From contig JAMPAO010000017.1 of assembly GCA_023667165.1 (NCBI GenBank), forward strand, positions 1 through 31,180: a DNA stretch of 31,180 nt, in the 5' to 3' direction. Source of the DNA: Ruminococcus sp. Lineage in GTDB: Bacteria; Bacillota; Clostridia; Oscillospirales; Ruminococcaceae. Position numbers and translations under genes: made by a program. Numbering within the stretch: the stretch's first letter is position 1; each line of letters opens with the position of its first letter. Below, piece after piece: positions 1 through 8,025 of this stretch. The notes beneath the pieces were generated by a model. It was given only the letters and a program-made list of their open reading frames with translations. It was not told the DNA's origin and did not search any database.

Positions 1-409
1 TGCCGTTGGTACCGGCTGCAAGCTTTGATTATATTGTACCAAAGGAGTGATTGCAAGGCTTATTTTACCATGCAATTATACATATATCCTGCTGTAATTT
101 ACAAAAAATTTATCGGCAAAAGCGTTTACGGCTTCTCTTTTCAAAGCGTTATACATTTCCTCGGCAACAGCTGTATAAACCGCACAGAACTTTTTCCCCG
201 CTTATTTTCCACCGACAAGATTTAATGAGCTTACAAGCGATAACTGCGGAAAAAAGAGGCAGCTGCATATGCTTCGGAAAACTCCGTTCATATGCAGCTG
301 TTTTCGTATACTTTTAACTTGTATACTTCCGCTCTTTCGGGCAGTATCCGCCTTTTTCCTGCGTTACCCCTTTTGATTAAATTACCTTGCCTTAATTTAA
401 TAAAATCAC
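1..409. other. Region without a convincing gene
   Basis: I see no complete gene here. On the minus strand about 1.1-2.1 hundred bases in, one frame reads as a protein-like tail (..VAEEMYNALKREAVNAFA..), but it has no start codon with a ribosome site and stops close upstream, so it may be a relic. The main visible structure is the hairpin at 260-300. The region is not part of the conjugative backbone that begins at the truncated topB and probably belongs to another inserted element. Confidence 0.5.
260..304. terminator. Long perfect hairpin, probable bidirectional terminator
   Basis: CAGCTGCATATG (260-271) pairs perfectly with CATATGCAGCTG (289-300). A short T run follows on the + strand, and a run of A residues precedes it, which would be a T run for minus-strand transcription. 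It fits a terminator usable from both sides. An operator-like role cannot be excluded. Confidence 0.55.
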
Positions 410-438
410 TTGACAACTCGGGCAAAACGTGTTATACT
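410..438 (+). promoter_or_regulatory. Strong sigma-A type promoter
   Basis: TTGACA (410-415) and TATACT (433-438) are separated by exactly 17 bp. No open reading frame with a ribosome site follows. The transcript would start near 445 and run into the structured segment and terminator ending near 525, so this is most likely a small-RNA promoter. Confidence 0.7.
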
Positions 439-444
439 TAATCT

Positions 445-525
445 AAAGATAAGGCGGCGGCAAGTCCGCCATATCTTTGATTTGATCTTCGCCCTGCTTA
501 TCTATCGAGCAGGGCTTTTATTTTT
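445..525 (+). ncRNA. Candidate structured small RNA (about 80 nt)
   Basis: Between a consensus promoter and an intrinsic terminator lies a sequence that folds by eye into a nested stem: AAAGATA (445-451) with TATCTTT (472-478), enclosing GGCGG (453-457) with CCGCC (466-470). A linker and the terminator hairpin at 491-515 follow. No ribosome site or ORF is evident inside. The 3' end overlaps the tail of the small minus-strand gene at 498-620, so the RNA could be antisense to it. I recognise no known RNA family. The existence of the RNA is inferred from promoter, fold and terminator only. Confidence 0.5.
491..525 (+). terminator. Intrinsic terminator
   Basis: GCCCTGCT (491-498) pairs with AGCAGGGC (508-515), with a 9-nt loop, followed by a T-rich run to 525. 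It would end the candidate small RNA. The stop codon of the minus-strand small gene lies in its left arm. Confidence 0.75.
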
Positions 526-620
526 GCCTTTGCTTCTTCAATGTCCTTGCAACCTTCGAGGATTTCAAGTATCATTTTCAAAAACGTTTCAAGTACAAAA
601 GAACTCATATCGTCCATCAT
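498..620 (-). CDS. Small unknown protein, 40 aa
   Basis: This ORF begins at ATG 620 with an AAAGGAG ribosome site (630-624) at good spacing, and a consensus promoter lies upstream at 677-705. The product starts MMDDMSSFVLETFLKMILEI and ends in a Lys/Ala-rich helix. It looks like one or two amphipathic helices, with an acidic-hydrophobic N-terminal half and a basic C-terminal half. I do not recognise a family. Promoter, ribosome site and a terminator-like hairpin over the stop codon argue that it is real despite its size. It lies opposite the candidate small RNA, so an RNA-regulated small protein is one possibility, but no toxin signature (such as a clear membrane span) is seen. Confidence 0.55.
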   Translation of the reverse strand: MMDDMSSFVLETFLKMILEILEGCKDIEEAKAKIKALLDR

Positions 621-676
621 ATTCTCCTTTCCCGTCTTGCCCCGTTATTGTGATTGGTTTCCCTTTCACTATAATT

Positions 677-705
677 ATTATAACACATCTAAGCGTGTTT
701 GTCAA
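677..705 (-). promoter_or_regulatory. Promoter for the 40-aa gene
   Basis: Read on the minus strand, TTGACA (705-700) and TATAAT (682-677) are separated by 17 bp, a perfect consensus. Transcription would start near 670 and give a leader of about 50 nt before the ATG at 620. Confidence 0.75.
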
Positions 706-735
706 GTCTTTTTTCAAAATTTCTATAAAAAATTT

Positions 736-775
736 TTGAGCTGTCGGTTCTAACACCGACAGCTCAATTGCTTTT
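736..775 (+). terminator. Hairpin terminator at the edge of the inserted DNA
   Basis: TTGAGCTGTCGGT (736-748) pairs with ACCGACAGCTCAA (755-767), a perfect 13-bp stem followed by TTGCTTTT; A/T runs on the other side suggest bidirectional use. It sits about 50 bp before the point where homology to topoisomerase III begins, close to the presumed end of whatever interrupts topB. Confidence 0.7.
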
Positions 776-827
776 ATTAAGGCTCTGCTTTATTATCATT
801 TTATCGATTTACTCGGCTGCTTTCGGT

Positions 828-2876
828 ATGCTCCTCAAAGTTTGTGCTACGGACGCAGGACGAGAAGGCGAGCTTATATTCCGTCACATTTACAATGCCA
901 ACAATTGCAAAAAACCCGTAAAACGCCTGTGGATAAACAGCGTTACCGACGAAGCCATAAGAGAGGGAATAAGCGCTCTGAAGCCTATGTCCGATTATGA
1001 TAGTATGTATACCGCAGCATTTATAAGAGAACAGCTTGACTGGCTGATAGGAATGAATTTGTCCCGCCTTTACGGGATAAAGGACGAATATCCCCATAAA
1101 ATCGGACGGGTAAAAACTCCGCTTTTAAGTATTATTGCGGAACGTGATAAGGAGATAGAAAATTTTATACCGAGTACGTCCTACAGGCTCGTTCTTGAAA
1201 ACGGTGCGGAAAGCAGCGAAGAATTCCCCGACGGAGAGTCGGCAAAAGAAAAGAGAGCATTGAGCATTAACAAGACGGTTAACGTAATGGGAGCTGTCAA
1301 AACCGAAAAAACGGAAAACCGTCCTTTGCTGTACAGCCTTACATCGCTGCAAATGGACGCTAACGACCTTTACGGATTTGCGGCTGATGAAACCCTTGCG
1401 TTGGCGCAGTCTTTATACGAAAAGAAACTGCTTACATATCCAAGAACTGACAGTGAATATATTTCCGAAGATATGAAACCCGTGATAGAAAATATTATCA
1501 GAAATATCGCCGAGTCGGCGCAGGACAATTCATCCCGCTGCAAGGAACTTCTGAATACGGGTTTGAACTTTGACAAGCGCGTCGTGGATAATTCAAAAAT
1601 AGACGATCATCACGCAATTGTAATAACGAATCAGTCCGCAGATAAAATTTCTCTTTCGGACAATGAAAAAAAGCTGTACGAGCTTGTAACCAACCGTCTG
1701 CTTATGTCGCTCGACAAGCCTTGTATTTACGATCAGACTGCATATGAATTTTGGTGCGAGGATATTACATATACGCTTACCGTCCAAAAGACCGTTCAAT
1801 CCGGATGGAAAGCATATCTCCAGAGGTACGAGGATGAGAGCGAAGAAAAGGATATTCCCGAATATGCCGCGGGCAGTGGCTTCATTGCTGGGAACATTAC
1901 AGTCAAGGAATTTACAACGCAGCCGAAAAAACATTTTACGGATAAAACGCTCTTATCGGTTATGAAAAATATTGACAACAGAATAGACGACAAGTCCTTA
2001 AAATCGGCAGTAAGTGAAAGAGGTATAGGAACAAGCGCCACAAGAGCTGAAATAATAAAGCAGCTTATTGAAGCGGAATATGTGGAAAGAAAGGGCAAAC
2101 AGCTTATTTCCACGGCGTTCGGACGTGAATTTATCGACTCCCTGCCCGATAATGTGAAATCCGTTGAACGTACTGCCGAATGGGAGCAGTATTTCAATAA
2201 TATTCAGAAAAAGGGAATATCTCCCGATGAACTCGTAAATGACGTTAAAACCTTTATCCGTACAACAATTGCATTTGAGAGCAGCAGGAACCGCACACCC
2301 GTACATCACGAAAATCCCAATGCCGTAAAGCGTGAACCGGCAGGCATATGCCCAAGGTGCGGCAAGGGAATTTATGAGGGAAAGCTGAATTTTTACTGCG
2401 AATCGGGCAGGGACGGCTGCGGTTTTACCCTTTGGAAAGAAAACCGAGGGATAAAAGGTACGCTTACTGCCGAGAAAGCCGCAAAACTGCTAAAAGGAGA
2501 AGCGTTGTCCTTAAAGTCGATGACAAAGGACGGAGAAGAATACACTGCCGATTACAAGCTTGAGGACACGGGAAAATACATAAATCTTGTACGTCAGAAA
2601 ACCGAACGTGTAAGCATAGGGAAGTGCCCCCGCTGCCAACAACAGATATTCGAGGGCAAGAGCAGCTTTTACTGCGAATCGGGCAGGGACGGCTGCGGCT
2701 TTACCCTTTGGAAGGAGGACAACTACAACGGTGTAACGGTTACGGCGAAAAATGCCGCAGAGCTGCTGTCCAAGGGCAGGACGGTTATATCGAAAAAGAC
2801 CTTGAACGGTACACAAAAGGCTGTTTACAGTCTTATTGATACAGGAAAGTATATCAATTTGGAAAAGGAGGAATAA
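828..2876 (+). pseudogene. topB: DNA topoisomerase III, 5'-truncated
   Basis: Type IA topoisomerase of the TopB kind carried by ICEs and conjugative plasmids; the family changes DNA linking number through a transient 5'-phosphotyrosine break. Recognisable similarity starts at about 828-840 with KVCATDAGREGELIFR, the second half of the TOPRIM domain. The N-terminal hundred or so residues, including the first TOPRIM glutamate, are absent. The catalytic-Tyr segment LLTYPRTDSEYIS is present, as is the RGIGTSATRAEII segment. The C-terminus carries two tandem Cys4 modules (CPRC..C..C), each followed by a copy of a small domain ending DTGKYINL. The ATG at 828 has no ribosome site, and the preceding in-frame codons are unrelated. 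This is most likely a gene cut by an insertion whose edge lies at 768-828, so the remaining polypeptide should be inactive. Confidence 0.85.
2391..2713 (+). repeat. Near-identical internal duplication in the topB zinc modules
   Basis: Bases 2391-2437 recur at 2667-2713 with a single difference (T versus C at the thirty-third base). The spacing is 276 bp (92 codons), matching one zinc module plus its following domain. The near identity at DNA level, while neighbouring parts of the two modules have diverged, suggests recent duplication or gene conversion inside the gene. Confidence 0.85.
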
Positions 2877-2880
2877 ATTG

Positions 2881-3192
2881 CTATGAAAAAAATCTCGTGT
2901 AATTCTGCCCGCCGTAAAAAAGATTGAGAAAATTTACAGTTTTATCAGGTTCATTTATGTTATATACCGCTATGTAATTTTTAACAATAATTTTTCTCAG
3001 TCCCATAAGCGACAGCGGTTCGGGGCAAAGAGGATACATATAGGGATTTTCAGAGGCAAGCATTATACTTTTATCAATTTCAGACATAAGAGTATCAGCC
3101 GCTTTCGGTGAAAACAGACTGCGGCTGATATAATTGAACGCTCTGTCGAGATCGTATTCAAACTGAGGAGAAAATATAACTTTATACTTCAT
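2881..3192 (-). CDS. RelE/ParE-family toxin
   Basis: A 103-aa protein of the RelE/ParE fold. MKYKVIFSPQFEYDLDRAFN is the usual first strand and helix, LRKIIVKNYIAVYNINEP is the central sheet, and the C-terminus (VNFLNLFYGGQNYTRFFS) resembles the family's final strand. It overlaps the end of the upstream antitoxin by 11 bp, the normal antitoxin-toxin arrangement. RelE members cleave ribosome-bound mRNA and ParE members inhibit gyrase; I cannot tell which applies. It lies antisense to the surrounding backbone, between topB and the next gene, so it is probably a stabilisation module inserted into the conjugative element. Confidence 0.85.
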   Translation of the reverse strand: MKYKVIFSPQFEYDLDRAFNYISRSLFSPKAADTLMSEIDKSIMLASENPYMYPLCPEPLSLMGLRKIIVKNYIAVYNINEPDKTVNFLNLFYGGQNYTRFFS

Positions 3193-3448
3193 ATCTGTAT
3201 TTTTCCCTCAAACGTTTGAGTACCTCCGTACCGTCAACGCCTTTTCCGTCAGATATGTCTTGAACAGACGATGAAAGCCTTGCAAGTATCTCTGCCGAAG
3301 TCATAATACCGTCATAGACTTCGCTGCTCATAATTACCATATCACTGTATCCATTTTTTGTTATAAAAACAGGCTCCGATATGCTGTGACAAAGATCTGA
3401 TATCTCTGCGGTATTTCTTAGCTCTTTGATTGGTCTTATATTAGGCAT
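3182..3448 (-). CDS. PhdYefM-family antitoxin
   Basis: An 88-aa antitoxin beginning MPNIRPIKELRNTAEISDLC, the PhdYefM N-terminal DNA-binding signature, followed by EPVFITKNGYSDMVIMSSEVYD. The C-terminal half would wrap the toxin. An upstream in-frame Met at 3499 exists, but the ATG at 3448 matches the family start and has a G-rich ribosome site (AAGGGGG) about 9 nt upstream. It is cotranscribed with and overlaps the RelE/ParE toxin. Autorepression is likely through the direct repeats in the leader. Confidence 0.88.
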   Translation of the reverse strand: MPNIRPIKELRNTAEISDLCHSISEPVFITKNGYSDMVIMSSEVYDGIMTSAEILARLSSSVQDISDGKGVDGTEVLKRLREKYRYEV

Positions 3449-3474
3449 TGAATGCAACCCCCTTAGTATTTTAG

Positions 3475-3510
3475 GCAATACCGCGCAGAGTTTGTGCATA
3501 CCTTGCGCAG
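3475..3510 (-). promoter_or_regulatory. Direct repeats, candidate antitoxin operator
   Basis: GCAATACCGCGCAG (3475-3488) and GCATACCTTGCGCAG (3496-3510) are near-copies in the same orientation, 21 bp apart (two helical turns), between the promoter and the antitoxin start. Paired sites two turns apart suit cooperative binding by a PhdYefM dimer. The operator role is inferred. Confidence 0.45.
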
Positions 3511-3546
3511 TATTTCCTTAATGGTCAGTATGCGAATTATGTCATA

Positions 3547-3575
3547 ATTATAGCACGATTATGCACAAATGTCAA
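3547..3575 (-). promoter_or_regulatory. Promoter of the toxin-antitoxin operon
   Basis: On the minus strand TTGACA (3575-3570) and TATAAT (3552-3547) are separated by 17 bp. The leader runs about 90 nt to the antitoxin ATG at 3448 and contains the direct repeats. Confidence 0.75.
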
Positions 3576-3601
3576 GTAAAAAAAGAATGGAGGAAAAAAA
3601 T

Positions 3602-5053
3602 ATGGGAATTTTCCGTGATTACATATCGGAAAACATTGATATGCAGACTATGGTTTTCAGATATTCGGTTTTAACGGACGTATTCGGCGCACGTCTGCCG
3701 GAGGAGCTGAAATGCAAAAACAGGCTGTCGGACGAACTGAAAAGGAAACTGTTGCGCAGGTCATATTCCGAACAGATAAGCAGACTTATTTTTCTGTACG
3801 GTACGGGAGTTATATCCGAGGAAGCACTTAAAAATCTTGCTCTGCATAACGATTCGGAGTTTCTTTCGGACGTGATTGAGTTTGAAAACGCAGTGCGCGA
3901 AAATGAGGGCGAAAGTGAAAACGACGTTTTGTCATACGCTCATCTGGAAAAGCTCCTGCTGCTGTGCGCCAATTCAAAAAAAAATAAAGAGCTTGGAAAC
4001 ATTGATATGAGATCCGCTCTTGAACTTTCCTCGTCAAATCACATCATGCTGACTAACAGCGGATTTATCAAGTGCGATCGTGAGCTTACTCAAATACTGA
4101 ATAATACAGGCGAATCCTTTGGCTTTTTAGATGAGGAAAACGATCTGATACATATTGAAGAACCCCAATATATCGCTGCCGCTGTTTCGGCGAAAAAATA
4201 TGATATATTATCCGATAGCGTTCCCATTGCCTTATGTCTTGAACGGCTGAAATATTATCTGTCTGTTTACGATAAGCTGTACAGCAATGAATTTACAGAG
4301 TATGCTAAAGAAAACAACATTGCCTTTGACGAGAACTTTTTATCCGAATATGAAAAATACCTGTGCGGGGTAAAGCTGTCTTTTTCGTTCAAGGCATATC
4401 CGAAGAAACGGGATATTTGCGGCGATAAAGTAAACTATTACGATTATACCGTGAACAGCGTTGAGGAAAACAGACTTGTAAGCAGCGAGCTTAACGCAGA
4501 TAACGATTATACGGCGGAGATTCGCCTTGAAATTGATGAAGAACTGTGTGAAAAGGAGCTTACACAAAAGGCTTTAAGAAAATACACAAGCTCGCGTCAG
4601 CTCCTTGAAAATATGCTGATTGAGATATCTCACGGAAATAAAACGGAGATGTTCATATACAAAAACGGCAGCTTTGCGGTTGTTGATCCTTTGGAATTTC
4701 GCAGGCAGCTTTTTGATTTCAATAAAATATGGGGAATTATTCAGCTATGCTCAAGGGAAAAGAAAATACGCAAATGCGGAGATGTCATAACGCTTCCGCA
4801 GGAGTATTTGAACGAGATACCGACGGAACAGCAGATATATGCGGTAAATATGGTCAAGGAGCAGTATAAGCTGATGTATATGCGGCTTCAGAAAAATAAG
4901 CATTTGCAGACCCTTAACGATATACGGGCGCAGGCAAATGAAAATATGAAAAAAATAAACGCCGAAAAGGCGCAAAAGGAGGCTGAAAAGGCGGAGAGAA
5001 CAGCGGCAAGAAATCAAGGTATTACCAAACTAAACAAAAACGGAGGAAATTGA
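3602..5053 (+). CDS. Unknown conjugative-element protein, 483 aa
   Basis: The start is set at ATG 3602 because GGAGG lies 8-12 bases upstream; an in-frame ATG at 3569 lacks a ribosome site. The protein (MGIFRDYISENIDMQTMVFR..) is soluble, with no signal peptide or membrane span. It is mostly helical with a charged C-terminal coiled-coil rich in Lys, Glu and Ala (about residues 440-475). The middle contains a Tyr/Asp-rich part (KVNYYDYTVNSVEENRL). I recognise no family. It is followed after one base by the next gene, with which it likely forms an operon. Its place in the ICE backbone suggests a maintenance or transfer role, which cannot be specified. Confidence 0.75.
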   Translation: MGIFRDYISENIDMQTMVFRYSVLTDVFGARLPEELKCKNRLSDELKRKLLRRSYSEQISRLIFLYGTGVISEEALKNLALHNDSEFLSDVIEFENAVRENEGESENDVLSYAHLEKLLLLCANSKKNKELGNIDMRSALELSSSNHIMLTNSGFIKCDRELTQILNNTGESFGFLDEENDLIHIEEPQYIAAAVSAKKYDILSDSVPIALCLERLKYYLSVYDKLYSNEFTEYAKENNIAFDENFLSEYEKYLCGVKLSFSFKAYPKKRDICGDKVNYYDYTVNSVEENRLVSSELNADNDYTAEIRLEIDEELCEKELTQKALRKYTSSRQLLENMLIEISHGNKTEMFIYKNGSFAVVDPLEFRRQLFDFNKIWGIIQLCSREKKIRKCGDVITLPQEYLNEIPTEQQIYAVNMVKEQYKLMYMRLQKNKHLQTLNDIRAQANENMKKINAEKAQKEAEKAERTAARNQGITKLNKNGGN

Positions 5054-5054
5054 T

Positions 5055-5366
5055 ATGAGGTTATTTATTATCGACGAACGCACAGAAGCTGAAGTGGTTA
5101 TTTACGGTATTGACGGATACGAACATACCGAGAAATTTTTTTCACAGTACTTTGCGGATAAAGGCATAAAATTTTTATCCGAAGAGGAAAAGGTTAAGTA
5201 CAATACTTCAGCCGACTGCGGCATTTACGATATTTGCTATGAAAAACTGGCTGAAATTATTGACGTGCTGCAAAGAACCATCGACAGCATTGCAGAGGAA
5301 TACGAAAAAAGCGGCTGCGATATCGGTGAAACATACACATTTAACGGCAGATGTTATGTTGTGTAG
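5055..5366 (+). CDS. Unknown small protein, 103 aa
   Basis: Begins MRLFIIDERTEAEVVIYGID with GGAGG 11 bases upstream, one base after the preceding gene, so the two are probably translationally coupled. The protein is acidic, with predicted mixed alpha/beta structure. Two close cysteines (SADCGIYDICYEK) and two more near the C-terminus (GCDIGE, GRCYVV) could bind a metal, but this is not a known motif. No family recognised. Confidence 0.7.
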   Translation: MRLFIIDERTEAEVVIYGIDGYEHTEKFFSQYFADKGIKFLSEEEKVKYNTSADCGIYDICYEKLAEIIDVLQRTIDSIAEEYEKSGCDIGETYTFNGRCYVV

Positions 5367-5498
5367 AGTATTCCCCGACGGGAAATTTGAAAGGCGGGGT
5401 CTGTTATAGAAACTGTAATTGATCTTTCGGAAACTGAAAAAGAAAAAATCAAGCAGAACGAGCAGGAAGAGGAACTTTTCAAGAAAAATCTGCACAGC

Positions 5499-6638
5499 TT
5501 GATCAAGGGCGATAATAAACTTGCAAGCAAACCGCTTGTTATAGGTAAAACTCCAAATATTTTTGCGATCTGCGACAAAAGTGTAAATGCTGACAATGAT
5601 TTAGTTATTACGAAAAAAATCATTGAAAAGTGTATGCGTCCCGAACTTCGTGACGAAACCGGAAAAAGATTAAAAAACAGCGGGCATTACCTTACAGAGA
5701 AGCAACTTGCAAAAGCCTTAGATAACCTAAAAAAGCCTGTTATGGTATTAAAAGGTTCTTTGGATAATACTTTTGTGGCTGTAACAGACTTTAAGGACAA
5801 TAAGGGTAAAGAAATAATTATTGCCATTGAATACAATAAAGTCGGTGATGTTGGTAAAATAAACAGTGTTTCCAGTGCCTATGGTAAAGATAATTTTCCA
5901 ACATACATAAAAGATAACATTAAAAAAAACAATTTAATTGCTGTAAACATAGAAAAAGCCAATAAAATGCTTCTTTCCATAGGGGTCGATTTCCCCAAGG
6001 CGAACACATTTATTAGCTTTGATAACAGTATAGCATATTCAATGACAAATGTCAATTACCCCAAAGAAAAAATTTTAGAAAATAAAGGAGATGAACGTTC
6101 TATGACAGAACAGCAAATGCTTGAACAGATCGAGGCGTTGAGAAGAGAATTTGAGGAAAAATTTTCGGGAATGGAGGAAAAATTCAACAGTCTTTCCTCC
6201 GAGGTGCAGACTATCAACAAATTTGTTGCTGCTATGACCGAAGCGCAGGGTTTTGAACAGACAATGAGCGAGATTGAAAGCGTTACAAAGCAGCTTACCG
6301 GCTGTGAGGAAGCCGTATTTTACTGCTATGACAATGCCGCCGGCAAATTCTTTTCGGGCGGTGAAGCTCACCGCAATCTGATGGATACACGGGAAATGCA
6401 GGACATTAAATCCGTATTTGACAGCGGTGAAATTATTCGTAAAGACTCTGCCGCCATGATTCCGCTAATATCCTCAAAGGGAGAAACGGTCGGTGTTATC
6501 GCTGCAGAAAAAGAAAAAGGTTTTACTGCTTCCGACCTTGAGCATTTCAAGCAGGGCAGTCAGATAGTAAGCACTGCAGAGCTTGCACTGAATAAAGAAT
6601 TCGAACACCAAGGACGTGTTACAGACGAACTGACGTGA
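5499..6638 (+). CDS. MuF-C/PBECR-like domain fused to coiled coil and GAF; 5' half of a split GGDEF protein
   Basis: About residues 15-170 (TPNIFAICDKS.., KKPVMVLKGSLDNTFVAVTDFKD, INSVSSAYGKDNF, LLSIGVDFPK) match the MuF C-terminal/PBECR-like domain found on phage head proteins and large ICE proteins. A coiled coil (200-245) and a GAF-like sensor domain (245-365) follow. The frame ends ..VTDELT at a TGA exactly where GGDEF proteins have DxLTGLxNR, and the GGDEF domain continues in the same frame after the stop. The start is uncertain: TTG 5499 is the first standard start, but coherent sequence (IETVIDLSETEKEK..) extends back to about 5403. Separately, ATG 6102 has AAAGGAG upstream and could give a stand-alone GAF product. 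No catalytic residues can be assigned to the MuF-C part. Confidence 0.65.
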   Translation: MIKGDNKLASKPLVIGKTPNIFAICDKSVNADNDLVITKKIIEKCMRPELRDETGKRLKNSGHYLTEKQLAKALDNLKKPVMVLKGSLDNTFVAVTDFKDNKGKEIIIAIEYNKVGDVGKINSVSSAYGKDNFPTYIKDNIKKNNLIAVNIEKANKMLLSIGVDFPKANTFISFDNSIAYSMTNVNYPKEKILENKGDERSMTEQQMLEQIEALRREFEEKFSGMEEKFNSLSSEVQTINKFVAAMTEAQGFEQTMSEIESVTKQLTGCEEAVFYCYDNAAGKFFSGGEAHRNLMDTREMQDIKSVFDSGEIIRKDSAAMIPLISSKGETVGVIAAEKEKGFTASDLEHFKQGSQIVSTAELALNKEFEHQGRVTDELT

Positions 6639-7988
6639 CTAAAAAACCGTCAAGGCCTTAACGAATATGTTGCCGATACCGTTCGACGAAATATAAATTC
6701 GGACAAGCCGGTAAATATTGTTATGTGCGATATTGATCATTTCAAAAATATAAACGACACATACGGACACGATGCAGGAGATACTGTTCTTAAAAATATT
6801 GCACAAATACTGCAGGACGGTACACGGTCAGGCTCTGACTGTGCATTCAGAATGGGCGGAGAGGAGATGGTACTCATCCTTAACTGCGAGGCGCAGAGAG
6901 CATACGATATTGCCGAACGACTGCGGTCAGAGGTCGAAAACGCCGTACACTCCGTTACTCTGGACGGACAGGAAAAGACGATAAGCGTTACAATTTCTAT
7001 GGGCGTACATCAGATGTCACCGGAAACGGAAATGACCGCCGAAAATGCAAGAGCTGTTTTTGACAGCGAGTTCAAAAAATCCGATGAACTTGTATATGCC
7101 GCAAAGGAAAGCGGCAGAAACAGAATTGTCGGAGATAATACCGAATCATATATCGAGCTTGATAATTTTATTTCCGATGAGCTTAATTTTTTCGATAATG
7201 CTCAGTCATCCGAAAACAATCCGGGAAAATACAGTATTTTCATTATGAACAACGGTATTGAAAAAGCATATTTCCGCAATGATAACACTAATGTTGATGC
7301 ATTCATTAAACAACTCGCAGACATTGGAGAAAATTATCCGAATTTCAAAGGCTGTACGGAAATTTCCGAATTGGAATTTGCGCGGCTTGAACAATCGGAG
7401 AAAAATCCCCCTGCATTCTGCGCAGAGATAGACTTTAATGCCGCAGACATTACCGGAGCAGAGAAATCAAAAAACATTAGAATCTGGGATAATGATAAAA
7501 TTGCAGTAACATCTCTTGAAGAAGCGCTTGCAAGCATCAGAGAAAACGGAGCTGTTGATCTTGATTATCAAAATTTTGCTGTAAACGACGTTTCTGCTGA
7601 ATTAACAAGCGAGTATTCAGATCTTGCGGAGCAGCTTAATACGGTTTATGATGATTTTTCTTATCACAACAGCATTTATAACGCTGAACACATTGACTTT
7701 ATGAATAAGCACGGTGAATTACCCGCTGAACTCAATTCCTCCGGGGATAGAAACACCGTATCTGAATACATAAATAATCAGCTTGAAAACGGCAGTAACC
7801 TTTCCGATAAACAAATAAGCTTCCTTACGGAATTGAAAGAGCTTATATCAGATGTCAATAAAGCAGAAAAAAACATCTCGGATTTTTTGCAGGAATGCGA
7901 AAACATAAACGACTGGGTAAAAGAGGCGCAGAATACGCTTGAAGAAAGATCGGCAGAAATTAATAACCGTTCAGAAAACAGCAGATAA
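6639..7988 (+). pseudogene. GGDEF (diguanylate cyclase) half, cut off by an in-frame TGA
   Basis: Directly after the TGA at 6636-6638, in the same frame, sequence continues LKNRQGLNEYVADTVRRN, NIVMCDIDHFKNINDTYGHD and FRMGGEEMVLIL, a complete GGDEF core with the GGEE(M) active loop and the metal/GTP Asp residues. The usual RxxD inhibitory site is not in register (SGSD). A C-terminal extension of about 280 residues (7143-7988) matches nothing I know. The only ATG near the break (6723) is inside the domain and has no ribosome site, so this half is probably untranslated unless the stop is suppressed or translation restarts. Restoring Gly for TGA gives one protein from the MuF-C part to this end. 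An intact version would make c-di-GMP. Confidence 0.8.
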
Positions 7989-8025
7989 ATGCCGTATTCC
8001 CCGATGGGGAAGGAAAGGAAATATA

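Noticed and set aside
410..753. Plus-strand ORFs of 109 and 70 codons near the left end
   Set aside because: They run through a terminator hairpin and over the better-supported minus-strand 40-aa gene, and have no ribosome sites.
6636..6638. TGA read as a sense codon (Gly or other recoding)
   Set aside because: TGA ends several intact genes in the window (relaxase, phoB, pstA, recombinase), so the organism uses it as a stop. No selenocysteine or read-through element is visible after 6638.
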